Source of the DNA: Brachyhypopomus gauderio
Taxonomy: Eukaryota > Chordata > Actinopteri > Gymnotiformes > Hypopomidae
Reading direction: 5' to 3'
NCBI RefSeq assembly: GCF_052324685.1
Contig: NW_027506964.1
Coordinates: 248,001-312,000 of the forward strand
Length of the DNA: 64,000 bases
Of the stretch, positions 46,103-59,217 are shown one piece after another. The notes below the pieces were generated by a model, which had not been told where the DNA came from, ran no database searches, and saw only the letters and a list, made by a program, of their open reading frames with translations. A program made the position numbers and the translations under genes. Every line of letters begins with the position of its first letter. The first letter of the stretch is position 1.

Positions 46103-47294
46103 ATATCCAATATACAGTCATGTCCTTCAGGTAACTTCTGTTTACCCTCCACTGACTGCAGGCCTTGTTGCATATATTTTGCAATTAGTAAATCAATATA
46201 GGCCTACAATTAAGACAGTAAAAGACCGTAAAGTAGGAGAAGGAGTTATAGGCTACTGAATGTTGTCATTACATGAATGCAGATGGGCATTTTTCACAGG
46301 TAATGGGGAACTTCCCGTTTCTTCTTTCACAAATGAATGTAATTTATGTTGCCTAACAAAACCTATACAACAGAAGACGTTCAGCTTAACACATAGATTT
46401 GCAAACTCTACCTTAATTATTTGTATGTGGTCGTCCTCACGTTATCTATCATTGATTTGGGCTAGTGCGACTAGTTTATCAGGTGACCAGTCGGCTAAAA
46501 ATGCTTAGTAGTTTAGTGCTGTATGAGACATTTTACAACACAAGAAAATGATTTCACGTTGGGCTTAGAGGGCAAACGGTACGATTTGACTTGATGTGTA
46601 TGTGACCTGGCTGGTGGGGACGGGAGAAGAAGTCTATCTGTGAGCGTGTGTGCTGTGCTGAAGACGCTTCCTTCCACTCGCTGAACTGAACTGCTGCAGC
46701 GCATCTGGTGTTAAAGGAAGAGAGAGGTCGGGTGTGTGAGGTGGTGGCTCATTTCAGGGCATTGTTTTTAATCGCTCAGGCTTTCAAAAGATCATTTCAA
46801 GCCGACCTCAGTAAAATGATAATAATAATAATAAAAAAAAACGAAGTTTCAAAAGGGCACTTTCGTGGATAAAGGGCAGAGTTGGTGGTGCTTTAGCACC
46901 ACCTGATGTCTATGTGTGCACGCCACTGTTATATATACATATTATCATAACGTGTATGTAAATTATCGAATGAATATCAAGTTCATTTCGGCATCATGGA
47001 CAGTTAAATGACTTCATGAATTCAGTTAAATGATTTCGTTCATGTATATCAATATCAACATTGCACTGAATCCTATCGCCATAGGCGGAGCCAAAGCAGG
47101 GGCCGGGGTGGCACTGGACCCCCCTGAATTCTGATTGGCCACCCCAAGTGCCCCCCCAGATGACTGACATGTCACCGCATCGCACATCTTGTTGAGAGCC
47201 TGTTGCGTTTTGTAATCGGTAATAATACTCAATGCTCAATTTCATTTAGCACATGCAAGCAGCAGGCACGACAGAGAAATTTTTTCAAACGAAC

Positions 47295-47665
47295 GTGTTG
47301 TGCGGAATTCCGACTCCCCTCGTTTGCACACGCATAAAGACGCTACAGATGATATTCGGGAGGTACAGTGATTATAACTTAGTTCATTGAGCACACTAGT
47401 TTTGTCCTAACTAGATATTTAGACATAATACTGCTGTAATACTGCGATGTCGTGATCCGAGGTGAACTTCGGTATAGCCAGTGTGTATTTTATTTAAAAT
47501 AATTAACACCTTTGAGCCAATGTGGCTTTGGACATAGATAATGCAGTTTGCTGTGATGGATAATTAAAACCTAGCTCTTATTTATGCATAGAAACATAAA
47601 TCGATAATATAATCTGTAGCGTCTTTATGCGGATAAACGAGGGTTGTCGGAATGCCCCACAACAC
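47295..47665. mobile_element. Nested fold-back element, arms about 60 bp
   Basis: Left arm 47295-47356 and right arm 47606-47665 are inverted copies sharing GCATAAAGACGCTACAGAT and CATTCCGAC-like outer parts (GTGTTGTG ends). The middle, about 250 bp, is AT-rich and non-coding. I see no clear target duplication. Confidence 0.65.
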
Positions 47666-47721
47666 CGGCTGAAAGCAAAAAGTGTCGTGAAATGCTACAG
47701 GCACCGTTCAGAAACTGATCA

Positions 47722-47834
47722 GGGGTGAGTTTCCCAAAACGTTCTTAGCGCTAAGTAGGCTACTTCGTAACCTCGTACATTTCATACGAGGTTACGAAGT
47801 ACTAGCGCTAAGAACGTTTTGGGAAACTCACCCC
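47722..47834. repeat. Long hairpin (MITE-like), 113 bp
   Basis: Arms start GGGGTGAGTTTCCCAAAACG and its exact inverse; about 50 bp pair around a 7-base loop (CATTTCA), with six extra bases in the left arm after GCGCTA. GTTTCCCAAAACGTT-ended short palindromes are common in fish genomes (family pattern). Confidence 0.75.
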
Positions 47835-48729
47835 AGTTCAGTTAAATGTGTTCAGTTCAGTAGATATATGCGGCTTTTAGCCCGGTGCAGCTTATAAAAC
47901 ATTTTCCTTTTTTTTTTAACTCTGTAGGTGTGGGTAATAGAATGAATTATATTATAAATAAATAGTAAAAAAAAGACACTTTTCTAGGAAAAATAATATT
48001 ATACTACACATTACATCTACAGTGGTTTCTTTGCCCCGACTTAGGTTTGTGTGACCGTGTCAGTGATGTAAGTTACTGAAATGTACTCGTGCAATTAATT
48101 ATTTCAAAAACAGTCACTCACTGATCGAGGGAATGCTGAAAGCAGCTTTCCTATTTGGTATATTTGGATTGTAAGATATGCCAGAAGTAGCACATCTGTG
48201 TTTTTACTTTTACATGTTGTACATTTTGCACATTGTTAAAAAACTGCAAATTTCATACACAAATCTGATCTCCTGCGTGCTTAAGATGTACTTGATATGA
48301 AAAGTATAACATTTACAGATTTTGATTGCAATTGAATGCTTTTCTTAAATATACATTGTCATAGTCTATGGACCCCCTAAAATAGCTTTGGCCACCCTCT
48401 GGCCACCCCAAGGATAAAAGTCTAGCTCCGCCACTGCCTATCGCATTATCAACGTGCCGAATTTGGAATGTTCCAGAAATCACAACAATTTTATAATTTT
48501 ATATGCTTTACAAGGCAATAAAATGAGTTCATTGCTGTTGTGGTTAACTCATTTTGCTCGTAATCTGCCAGTTAAAATCCAAACAGTTTTTGTTAGCCTC
48601 AGATTTGGCACGAAATTATCACTTTAATTCTGATGCTAAATTAACGAGCTAATCAAACACGTTGAGATGAGTTTTAGACATAAAATCAGTCAAGCAGGTT
48701 CCAGCACAAAAGTCAGACAGGTGCGCTGT

Positions 48730-48999
48730 AAAAGGTTCGGTCACACTTTATCGCTCGGGCTGCGCTACAGCGTCTGTTCTCAGATGCGCTCCCACTACTG
48801 ATCGGTAAGGGGGCTTTGACCTGCTCTGTTTCCGACCTGGTGGCCCGAAGCTCCCTCAGGGACACCATATCGACAGCGAGCTTAGTGCGGACAACCGATC
48901 AACACAGCGCGGTGCAGCCCAGAAGCCCCGAACTCACAAGCTCCTCCAAGCTCAGCCTCCAAGTAACGTGGATTACAGGTACGCGCCACTGCGCCCGGC
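48730..48999 (-). pseudogene. RN7SL-like: 7SL (SRP RNA) copy (U5)
   Basis: Same layout as U1 and U3 with GTCCGCACTAAG kept. The hAT-type insertion lies about 290 bp beyond its 3' end. Confidence 0.84.
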
Positions 49000-49441
49000 G
49001 GCTTTTGGAGAGATCTGCTCAGCTCTTAATAAAGAGACTTAGCCGGTGCTGACATGTTTCCAGTGGCCTTATATATGAATAGTCTGTTTTAAAAACTACA
49101 AAAAGTGTGGATACAAAAGTGTGTTGGTCATGGGACTAATGTTTCAATCCAAATAAGCGCCTGGGGTTTATGGAATGAAAGTAATCATAAAATGAAGGTT
49201 AATTCAAGGTGGGTTCTTAAAACGCCTGATGAAATTAGTAATTTAATACGATAAATCGTTTCAAACTATAACTATAGGTGAAATAAAATGGAAAGAAAGC
49301 AAAAGTCCACTTTGTGCTTGAAACATAGGCTTCTTTGAGAGGTTTATCCGTTGGTGCGGTGTCACGGCATAATCGCAATGCGCATGCGCACGTTTCGAAT
49401 ATTTTATCTTTGTATATTATGAATTTTTGACCTTTGACATT

Positions 49442-49515
49442 GCCCGTTCTTGGCGTAATGGGTAGCGCACTGGTCAGTCACGCAGAACGACGAGAGTTCA
49501 AATCCGCCACCGGGT
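49442..49515 (+). pseudogene. tRNA-like sequence 1 (U5)
   Basis: Same as 4396-4469; NRF1-type 12-mer at 49379-49390. Confidence 0.52.
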
Positions 49516-50046
49516 GTGTGACCCCATAACTTCAATAATGATATTGAGCGTGGAGGCCCTGGATCAGGGAGCCGAGAGGAAACGCGCTGCGCTAGGTTTC
49601 TTAATGACAGTGATGAGAATGACGGGCTCAGTTACAGGAGGATCACAAGGGCCAATAGATCAATACCCAGTGCCCACCTCACCGGTGCCTGATAGCCAAC
49701 AGGGCACATTTTTAGTTGCCACTACCGGTTTTTTTTTTTTTTTTTTTTGTTCAATCTGAAAAATCGAACTATGCATTATTTATAATATATACGTAAAATA
49801 TCCAATGAATATCAAGTTCATTTCAGCACCTTGGACAGTTAAATGACTTCATGACTTTATTTAAATGACTTCCTTCGTGTATATCAAAATCACCTTTCCA
49901 CTATACAAAAGCTGTTCAGTCCATCTCATGACATTATGTCAATGCACAGAATTTGAAATGTGCCGGATATCCTGACGTCGTAATCGCAATGCGCATGCGC
50001 ATATGTGTATTTTAACTTTGTATATTATGAATTTTGATCCGTAAGC

Positions 50047-50130
50047 GGCCCTATGTTGGCCTAATGGGTAGGGCACTGGTCATTGAAGCACTTGGGTCAG
50101 CAAGACCCGGGTTCGAACCCCACGCTAGAT
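50047..50130 (+). pseudogene. tRNA-like sequence 2 (U5)
   Basis: Same as in U3; NRF1-type 12-mer at 49990-50001. Confidence 0.52.
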
Positions 50131-50994
50131 TAAGTGTAACAAAAAAAGGTATACCAAAAAAACGAAAAAAAGACAAAAACAAAAAAAAAAAAAAAAAAAA
50201 AAAAGCCCAGTGCTGATTTGACCGGTGCCTGATAGCCAACAGGGCCTATTTTTAGTTGCCATGTATCAACGTTATTTTTTCTCCTCAATCTGAATATATA
50301 TACATATTATCATAACATGTATGTAAATTATCGAATGAATATCAAGTTCATTTCGGCATCATGAACAGTTAAATGACTTCATGAATTCAGTTAAATGATT
50401 TCGTTCATGTATATCTTATAATTTTAGTTACATTTTAAAAATATAAACAAAAACCTTTGCGAAATATTTAATGATATTTTTATTGCTTTGCGCCCTACAT
50501 CGCCGTTTGCCGCTTGTTTCCCGCTTGCAAACGCGCGGTTCAGTTTCAGCTCAAGCAGCAATGACAGACGCCTTCAAGCACTGGACATTTAAGAAGCGTT
50601 TGTTTTGTTTTCGTGTTGTCAATAAATGTGAACCATGTGCCACCATCGGCAACTATTTGTGATTATGCCAAGCCTTTGTGTAAATTTCGGAGTTTGGAGG
50701 TTTATTTCCGATCAGAAGGCAACCACTATTGAGGTTGTAAGCGAGCTAACAGCAAGGTATGCTGACCGTCACACTGTGGTTTCCACAGTTAGCTACCTGC
50801 TAGGCTAGCTACTACCATTCACTTGAATGTGTTTGTTCTTTAGCATGCTAGCTTGATTTACAGGCTAACCAAATTAGCTGTTTAAAGTCCTAAACAGGTA
50901 TTCGCTGGAATCATACATGACTATTAGAGACAATGACAGACGGTATCAAATGAATATTTATTACTGTTTGGTGTTGGAAAAACGTTTGTCGATG

Positions 50995-52216
50995 CAGGCA
51001 TGAAAATCTGTCACCTTTCGGCGAAATTCGCCGTTTTGAAGTTGAAAAGGGTGACCTACGTGAATCGTGTAGATCCGATGAGTTTTTTGTTTGTGTGTGG
51101 GGGGGGGGGGGGGGTCGGGAGATTATATTTTAATTATCATATTGACTTAATTAGCAAACAGAGCACTTCCGAAATTGGCTATTTCAATGACAGTGGCCAG
51201 CAGTTTCCGCCCAGAACCTTCATAGAGGCCAAATAGCGTTTCAATCTTACCAACGTTCTTCATTCATGTTATTCATTTACTGCTAAGCGGGACGAGAAGC
51301 AGGACCTAGTGCTACACCGCGGACAAGTCAGAAGAGCGTACATTTACCACTACATTTACCACATCGTACATTTACCACTACATTTACCACATCGTACATT
51401 TACCACTACATTTACCGGATCGTACATTTTTAATTGGGTGGATTTAATTGGGTTATTAATGGTTTCAATCGTTTTCATATTTTGCGGTAAAACAAAGTTA
51501 CTGCCGTTCGCTACAGTGTTGAACACTGTCAGATCTAGCCACAAGCTCTTGTGATAATAGGCCCATCTATCTACCTATTTAAGTTCGCGTCAACCCCGTG
51601 TAGTTAACGGTGACATAAAATAAGAAACAAGATTGTTTTTCTAGTGTGTCTGTAGTTGTAACTGGTGAATCCAGGGACGTGTGAGGATCACATTCGCACC
51701 AGGGCTGAAAAGGTTGAAGATGAAGTTGTAAACTCTTGTCGTTTGAGTCTACCCTGTGTTTTAGCTCATGTTAGAAAATAAAAACACGTAAACCTGGTAT
51801 TTTTACAATAGTTTTCGCCGCTGATGTATGTATTGGTTCATTAAGACGTAATGGTTTTGACTGAGCCCCGGAATGGCGAAAGCGGCTTCTTGCGTTTACG
51901 GATTGCGTTTACATTGAATCCATTGACATGACAGTCAAAAAAAAATTTTTTAATGGATTTTACTATATTTTACGGAGCCCGTAAGGTGACATCATGTAAA
52001 AAAAAATAAATAACGCGTGGCCACGACTTATTAACGCGTGGGAACGAGATACTAACGTCGCCTTACGAGCTCCGTAATATTTGACATCACCTGTCGCTGT
52101 ATCCCCGTACACCAGCAGCCAACCCCCCCCCCCCCCGTTGCAGTATACCCATGACGTCACATGCCCCGCCCCCTGGTCTTTTCACCTTTTTAACCCCTGA
52201 CCCATTTTCATGCCTG
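50995..52216. mobile_element. Non-autonomous DNA transposon, CAGGCATG ends (U5)
   Basis: Same element, same site and same CGATG target duplication (50990-50994, 52217-52221) as 31130-32349. It is 2 bp longer, apparently through homopolymer slippage in the G and C runs. It was inherited by duplication and is not an independent insertion. Confidence 0.87.
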
Positions 52217-52444
52217 CGATGTCTATGACACGACCTAGCCTACCCAATTGGTAGGCTATCATTGGACCTATCTTAGACCTACCGTTCGACAAGCAATACA
52301 TTTGAATTAAATTTGTATGAAGTAATGAAATGCAGTTTGGTATCTAATCAAGTGCAACACGTGCAGATTGTATAGAATGCAGTATTTAGAGATACAATGC
52401 AGTTAGTTACAGCTAGTGTAAGTAAAGATGGTTAATAGATATGT

Positions 52445-52889
52445 GCAGAGTAGATAAATTACCTAGGGAAATGCATGTGTGTGTAATGTAGTTATGGCAG
52501 TACAATGCACAGGGCAAAGAAAAATAGCATGGCATAAATAAATGTGATAAATACAGATGGAATCATACAGATTATCCTATACCACTGTAGATAGGGCTAT
52601 ACAGATGTGAATTGAAGAGGAACACTGTACAGATTTTGTATGGATGGTAAGGTATGGATAGAGGGGAAGGAAAGAATGGTCTTTGGGAAGAGTTCAATAA
52701 GGTGACCGCTGTGGGAAAGAAGTGGTTTCTGAACCTGCTTGTGTTAGTCCGCAAACTGTGAAAATGGTAGAGCCTGGGGGAGGAGCAGAAAAGAGCATGG
52801 CCCGATGACAGTAGTCTGATCTTACATGCCTGGTGCAGGCATCTCTTCTTGTGGACCTCCTGTGATTGCCTGTCAGCAATTCTCTCTCA
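52445..52889 (-). mobile_element. LINE C-terminal remnant (U5)
   Basis: Copy of 13657-14100. Confidence 0.5.
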
Positions 52890-53112
52890 GCTTAGTACTC
52901 TTTTAAGGTTCACACTGTCAGTTCTCAAAAATTAAATGTTGATCATGCGTCAATACTCATTTAAACCTTAAAGTAATCAAAATGTAATCCAAAAGTAATT
53001 AGTTACATTACTTTTCAAAAGTAATCAGAAAAGTTACACTACAATTACATTTTAAACAAGGTAACTTGTAACTGTAACGGATTACTTTTTAAAAGTAACT
53101 TACCCAACACTG
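52890..53112. mobile_element. hAT-type terminal fragment CCCAACACTG (U5)
   Basis: Copy of 14101-14323. Confidence 0.5.
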
Positions 53113-53146
53113 CTGATAGCCAACAGGGCATATTTTTAGTTGCCAT

Positions 53147-53743
53147 CAGAGGTGGGGACTCGAGTCACATGACTTGGACTCGAGTCAGACTCGAGTCATT
53201 AATATTAAGACTTTTGACCTGACTTGAAAAAATATTCAGAGACTTAGACTTGACTTGGACTTTTACACCAATAACTTGGGACTTGAATTGGACTTGAACC
53301 TGTTTACTTGCAAAGACTTGATTTTTTTACCCCAAATCTAAATTTTAAAACGCATATTAATATTTATAAAGTGCACCCCATTAATTTCATTTCCGTCCTT
53401 CTGACGCAGACCGGTCCTCTGCTTTTCCACACTCTGTACGTTGTGTGTGTGTGTATGTGTGTGTGCATGAGCTGCAGCACAACCAATCAAATGGGGGGGT
53501 CAGCGAACGTGAATTGTTACCGGGCGGGGTGTAAAATGGACACAAATTAAGTATTATATCGATCGATCGCCAGTGGTTGGTGCCAGAGCGAACTAGTAAC
53601 TCATTGAATCATAGATAAGGATCAGAGGTAAATAAACTAGATTTTTTTTTTCGGCGTGAGAAATCTGGGGGGCCTTATAAGAAAAGGCTCTTCCCCCTAC
53701 TGTTACCTTATTAATTTGTGGAACTAATAAAAGACCAGCACCT
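53147..53743. mobile_element. hAT-like fragment, copy A (U5)
   Basis: Copy of 14358-14960 with a shortened ATCGATCG tract near 53558. Confidence 0.72.
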
Positions 53744-55020
53744 GTATTCTGTAAGATTCTGTTTGGTCATGTAGAGTTTTCTTTTCACCTACTGCTTGAG
53801 TCCACATCAGGTTCTTCCAAATGGACAGCAGAATCCTTTTCATATGTAAAAGGTAAAGACATTGAAGAGAATTCGATACAGGACACCAACATTTTTATTA
53901 CTGAATCATGATTGATGCAATGACATTTTATATTTTTCACTCTTTATGAGTTTTGGCTGACTTGGTCTTTTTCATTTTTCCACCCATGCCTTTTGAGCAC
54001 AACTCGAACGGAACAGCAGAGGACAGAACAAGCATTAGAAGATGAAGGTAATCAAAGACACATTGAATACAACATGTGTACATAATAAATTGTCAGCATT
54101 AAACAGTAATTGGTGTGACACTAGTGTGCAATATTCTGTAAGATTCTGTTTGGTCATGTAGAGTTTTCTTTTCACCTACTGTTTAAGTCCACATCAGGTT
54201 CTTTCAAATGGACAGCAGAATCTTTTTCATATCTAAAAGGTATAGACATTGAAGAGAGTGTCATGCAGGACACCAATATTTTCATTACTGAATCATGATT
54301 TATGCAATGACATTTTATATTTTTCACTCTTTATGAGTTTTGGCTGACTTGGTCTTTTTCATTTTTCTACCCATACCTTTTGAGCACAACTCGAACGGAA
54401 CAGCAGAGGACAGAACAAGCATTAGAAGATGAAGGTAATCAAAGACACATTGAATACAACATGTGTACATAATAAATTGTCTGCATTAAACAGTAATTGG
54501 TGTGACACTAGTGTGCAATATTCTGTAAGATTCTGTTTGGTCATGTAGAGTTTTCTTTTCACCTACTGCTTGAGTCCACATCAGGTTCTTCCAAATGGAC
54601 AGCAGAATCCTTTTCATATCTAAAAGGTATAGACATTGAAGAGAGGTTGATACAGGACACCAACATTTTTATTACTGAATCATGATTGATGCAATGACAT
54701 TTTATATTTTTCACTCTTTATGAGTTTTGTCTGACTTGGTCTTTTTCATTTTTCCACCCATACCTTTTGAGCACAATTCGAACGGAACAGCAGAGAACAG
54801 AACAAGCATTAGAAGATGAAGGTAATCAAAGACACATTGAATACAACATGTGTACATAATAAATTGTCTGCATTAAACAGTAATTGGTGTGACACTAGTG
54901 TGCAATATTCTGTAAGATTCTGTTTGGTCATGTAGAGTTTTCTTTTCACCTACTGCTTGAGTCCACATCAAGTTCTTCCAAATGGACAGCAGAATCCTTT
55001 TCATATCTAAAAGGTATAGA
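53744..55020. repeat. 387-bp satellite array, 3.3 copies (end of U5)
   Basis: Monomer starts at 53746, 54133, 54520 and 54907. Confidence 0.96.
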
Positions 55021-55021
55021 C

Positions 55022-57150
55022 CAGAGGTGGGGACTCGAGTCACAACGTGAATTGTTACCGGGCGGGGTGTAAAATGGACACAAATTAAGTATTATATCGC
55101 GATCGATCGCCAGTGGTTGTTGCCGGAGCGAACTTGTAACTCATTGAATCATAGATAAGGATCAGAGGTAAATAAACTAGATTTTTTTTTTCGGCGTGAG
55201 AAATCTGGGGGGCCTTATAAGAAAAGGCTCTTCCCCCTACTGTTACCTCATTCATTTGTGGAACTAATAAAAGACCAGCACTCTGTGATCTTAGTGGACG
55301 TGGGGGTTCATAGTAGGAAATAAGTTCCTGGAGGTATTCAGGAGCAAGCCCGTGCAGTGCTTTATATGTTAATAATAGAATTTTAAAATCAATACGGGGG
55401 AAGAGCCTTTTCTTATAACGCCCCCCAGCTTTGGAACAACCTTCCAAATTGCATACGGGACTCTGACACAGTCAAAATCTTTAAGTCTAGGTTGAAAACC
55501 CACCTATTTGGTTTAGCGTTTGATAATTAATATCCCCCCTTAGATAAATGTACAGATCCAGGGGTTTATAGACGAAGGGTTTTATGGTAGACTGGGGCGC
55601 TGGTGCTGTCGTCCTGTCACTGCTCGTGGTCACTCAAGTTTGTTGACAGGGCAGTGGATGGATGCCATTGTCTCAGAATGCCCCCAAGCCTATGTTACCT
55701 TCTGGTTCTGCCTTTTTAGCTAGGCTGTAATAGTTTAACTTAATGCCGGAGTTGCTGCCACACTCCTGAAATGTGTTTAATTTTATCTGTCCTGTATATG
55801 TCCTCATACAGAGCTAATTTTCCCTGTTTTATTTTCTCCACATGGCTGCCCGCCTGCTCGAGGAAAAATGAGATGAGGAGAGACAAGCGATCCATCCAGT
55901 GCCAGCCACCTACTGCCTGACCGGATGAGCCTACACCATGATGGACATTACTACATCTTTTCCTTTTCTTTATTTCTTTCTGTTTAAATTGTTGTTGTTG
56001 TCATGGTGACCGGTGTCGGCCAGAGGAGGATGGGTTCCCCTCCTGAGTCTTGGTTCCTCTCAAGGTTTCTTCCTCATGCAAAAAACTAGGGAGTTTTTCC
56101 TTGCCACTGTCGCCCTTGGCTTGCTCACTGGGGGCTAGGACTCGGCACTTGTAAAGCTGCTTTGTGACAACAACTGTTGTAAAAAGCGCTATATAAATAA
56201 AATTTGATTGATTGATTGAAATCGGATGTGTGGCGTGAGAGCGTGTGAAGACAGTCAAATGCATGTGTCTCACGCTCAATGCGTGAGAGTTGGCAACCCG
56301 GGGTTCTGTATCTGAACTCAGGGAAGAGAGCCTCTCTCTGTCACCATCATATCCAGTTCTATCTCAGCATGGATTGTGTATTTGAAGACATCTACGTCGA
56401 GAAAAAAAAATATTGACAAAAGTGGAGCGAGTTTTCAGCTATGGGGACATCATTCTACGGCCTCATCGTGCACAAATGACATACAGACTTTTGGCCAGTT
56501 TGGTCTTTTGCAAATGCAATGCAGAATAGTTTACTGAAATGTCTAAAGTTGCATTCCTGATTCCTGTTCATTGTTCAGTTCTTATATTTGTTTGTCTTGT
56601 GTCACTCACACATGGACACACATGTTCTCCAAGAAACCAGATAAGAGAAGAGAGGGGGAAATGCTGTTATGGTTCTTGTATTGTACTGTGAAAATATCAG
56701 CACTTTTTATTTGAACATGGAGTTCTACTTATGACTTTTTCACAGAATATTTATTTCTGGAAAATTGTAGTTTAAAGTATGAATATTTTTGCAGCTAATT
56801 TTAACAAATTGAACTGTGCAATAAAGAGGTGTAATTTAAATTTGTTTTATACTTCGTGTTTTCAGTTGCACATGTTTTATCAAGATTTGAGGAGAATACA
56901 GATTTAAAAAAGAACACATGTCTATTATTTACATTTAAAATATACCTGCAACATTGGTTAAAAAAAAAAAAAGACTCGAAAGGACTTGAAATTCCAAGTT
57001 TCAGACTTGGGACTTGACTTGACTGTTGCCTGTCTTGACTCGAGACTTGACTTGACTTGACTGTCTTTGCTTGAGACTTGACTCGGGACTTGAGGATAAA
57101 GACTTGGACTTACTTGAGACTTGCAAAACACTGACTTGGTCCCACCTCTG
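55022..57150. mobile_element. hAT-like remnant with both ends (copy B, U6)
   Basis: The only copy with both terminal repeats, CAGAGGTGGG (55022-55031) and CCCACCTCTG (57141-57150). The flanks GTATAGAC and ATAATTCA do not match, so the ends no longer sit at one original insertion site. Confidence 0.75.
55206..56217 (+). mobile_element. L2-like LINE 3' end, 5'-inverted (U6)
   Basis: Same 1012 bp structure; shares GGATGGGTTCC near 56027 with U1. Confidence 0.75.
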
Positions 57151-58431
57151 ATAATTCATATCCAATATACAGTCATGTCCTTCAGGTAACTTCTGTTTAC
57201 CCTCCACTGACTGCAGGCCTTGTTGCATATATTTTGCTATTAGTAAATCAATATAGGCCTACAATGAAGACAGTAAAAGACCGTAAAGTAGGAGAAGGAG
57301 TTATAGGCTACTGAATGTTGTCATTACATGAATGCAGATGGGCATTTTTCACAGGTAATGGGGAACTTCCCATTTCTTCTTTCACAAATGAATGTAATTT
57401 ATGTTGCCTAACAAAACCTATACAACAGAAGACGTTCAGCTTAACACATAGATTTGCAAACTCTACCTTAATTATTTGTATGTGGTCGTCCTCACGTTAT
57501 CTATCATTGATTTGGGCTAGTGCGACTAGTTTATCAGGTGACCAGTCGGCTAAAAATGCTTAGTAGTTTAGTGCTGTATGAGACATTTTACAACACAAGA
57601 AAATGATTTCACGTTGGGCTTAGAGGGCAAACGGTACGATTTGACTTGATGTGTATGTGACCTGGCTGGTGGGGACGGGAGAAGAAGTCTATCTGTGAGC
57701 GTGTGTGCTGTGCTGAAGACGCTTCCTTCCACTCGCTGAACTGAACTGCTGCAGCGCATCTGGTGTTAAAGGAAGAGAGAGGTCGGGTGTGTGAGGTGGT
57801 GGCTCATTTCAGGGCATTGTTTTTAATCGCTCAGGTTTTCAAAAGATCATTTCAAACCGACCTCAGTAAAATGATAATAATAAAAAAAAAACAAAAAAAA
57901 AAAAAAAAACGAAGTTTCAAAAGGGCACTTTCGTTGATAAAGGGCAGAGTTGGTGGTGCTTTAGCACCACCTGATGTCTATGTGTGCACGCCACTGTTAT
58001 ATATACATATTATCATAACATGTATGTAAATTATCGAATGAATATCAAGTTCATTTCGGCATCATGGACAGTTAAATGACTTCATGAATTCAGTTAAATG
58101 ATTTCGTTCATGTATATCAATATCAACATTGCACTGAATCCTATCGCATTATCAACGTGCCGAATTTGGAATGTTCCAGAAATCACAACAATTATTAATT
58201 TTATATGCTTTACAAGGCAATAAAATGAGTTCATTGCTGTTGTGGTTAACTCATTTTGCTCGTAATCTGCCAGTTAAAATCCAAACAGTTTTTGTTAGCC
58301 TCGGATTTGGCACGAAATTATCACTTTAATTCTGATGCTAAATTAACGAGCTAATCAAACACGTTGAGATGAGTTTTAGACATAAAATCAGTCAAGCAGG
58401 TTCCAGCACAAAAGTCAGACAGGTGCGCTGT

Positions 58432-58701
58432 AAAAGGTTCGGTCACACTTTATCGCTCGGGCTGCGCTACAGCGTCTGTTCTCAGATGCGCTCCCACTAC
58501 TGATCGGTAAGGGGGCTTTGACCTGCTCTGTTTCCGACCTGGTGGCCCGAAGCTCCCTCAGGGACACCATATCGACAGCGAGCTTAGTGCGGACAACCGA
58601 TCAACACAGCGCGGTGCAGCCCAGAAGCCCCGAACTCACAAGCTCCTCCAAGCTCAGCCTCCAAGTAACGTGGATTACAGGTACGCGCCACTGCGCCCGG
58701 C
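58432..58701 (-). pseudogene. RN7SL-like: 7SL (SRP RNA) copy (U6)
   Basis: Same 270 bp layout. The helix 6 deletion is already present in this most divergent unit, so it predates the array. Confidence 0.84.
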
Positions 58702-59143
58702 GGCTTTTGGAGAGATCTGCTCAGCTCTTAATAAAGAGACTTAGCCGGTGCTGACATGTTTCCAGTGGCCTTATATATGAATAGTCTGTTTTAAAAACTA
58801 CAAAAAGTGTGAATACAAAAGTGTGTTGGTCATGGGACTAATGTTTCAATCCAAATAAGCGCCTGGGGTTTATGGAATGAAAGTAATCATAAAATGAAGG
58901 TTAATTCAAGGTGGGTTCTTAAAACGCCTGATGAAATTAGTAATTTAATACGATAAATCGTTTCAAACTATAACTATAGGTGAAATAAAATGGAAAGAAA
59001 GCAAAAGTCCACTTTGTGCTTGAAACATAGGCTTCTTTGAGAGGTTTATCCGTTGGTGCGGTGTCACGGCATAATCGCAATGCGCATGCGCACGTTTCGA
59101 ATATTTTATCTTTGTATATTATGAATTTTTGACCTTTGACCTT

Positions 59144-59217
59144 GCCCGTTCTTGGCGTAATGGGTAGCGCACTGGTCAGTCACGCAGAACGACGAGAGTT
59201 CAAATCCGCCACCGGGT
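59144..59217 (+). pseudogene. tRNA-like sequence 1 (U6)
   Basis: Same as 4396-4469; NRF1-type 12-mer at 59081-59092. Confidence 0.52.

Larger units (their letters stand above)
47080..48436. mobile_element. hAT-type non-autonomous element, 1357 bp (U5)
   Basis: Ends CATAGGCGGAGC and GCTCCGCCACTG (CAGTGGCGGAGC inverted), 10 of 12 bases matching, with an 8-bp target duplication CCTATCGC (47072-47079 and 48437-48444). The empty site exists in all other units, e.g. around 3389-3396. Eight-bp duplications and CAGTGGCGG ends are hAT hallmarks (established). Subterminal GGCCACCCC words occur at both ends. No transposase is encoded. Two smaller inverted-repeat elements are nested inside (47295-47665 and 47722-47834). 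Confidence 0.88.
44019..55020. repeat. Tandem unit U5 (11002 bp, with two insertions)
   Basis: Carries the same CAGGCATG element as U3 (50995-52216) and in addition a hAT-type element (47080-48436). Apart from the latter and the shorter arrays it is nearly identical to U3. Confidence 0.95.
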
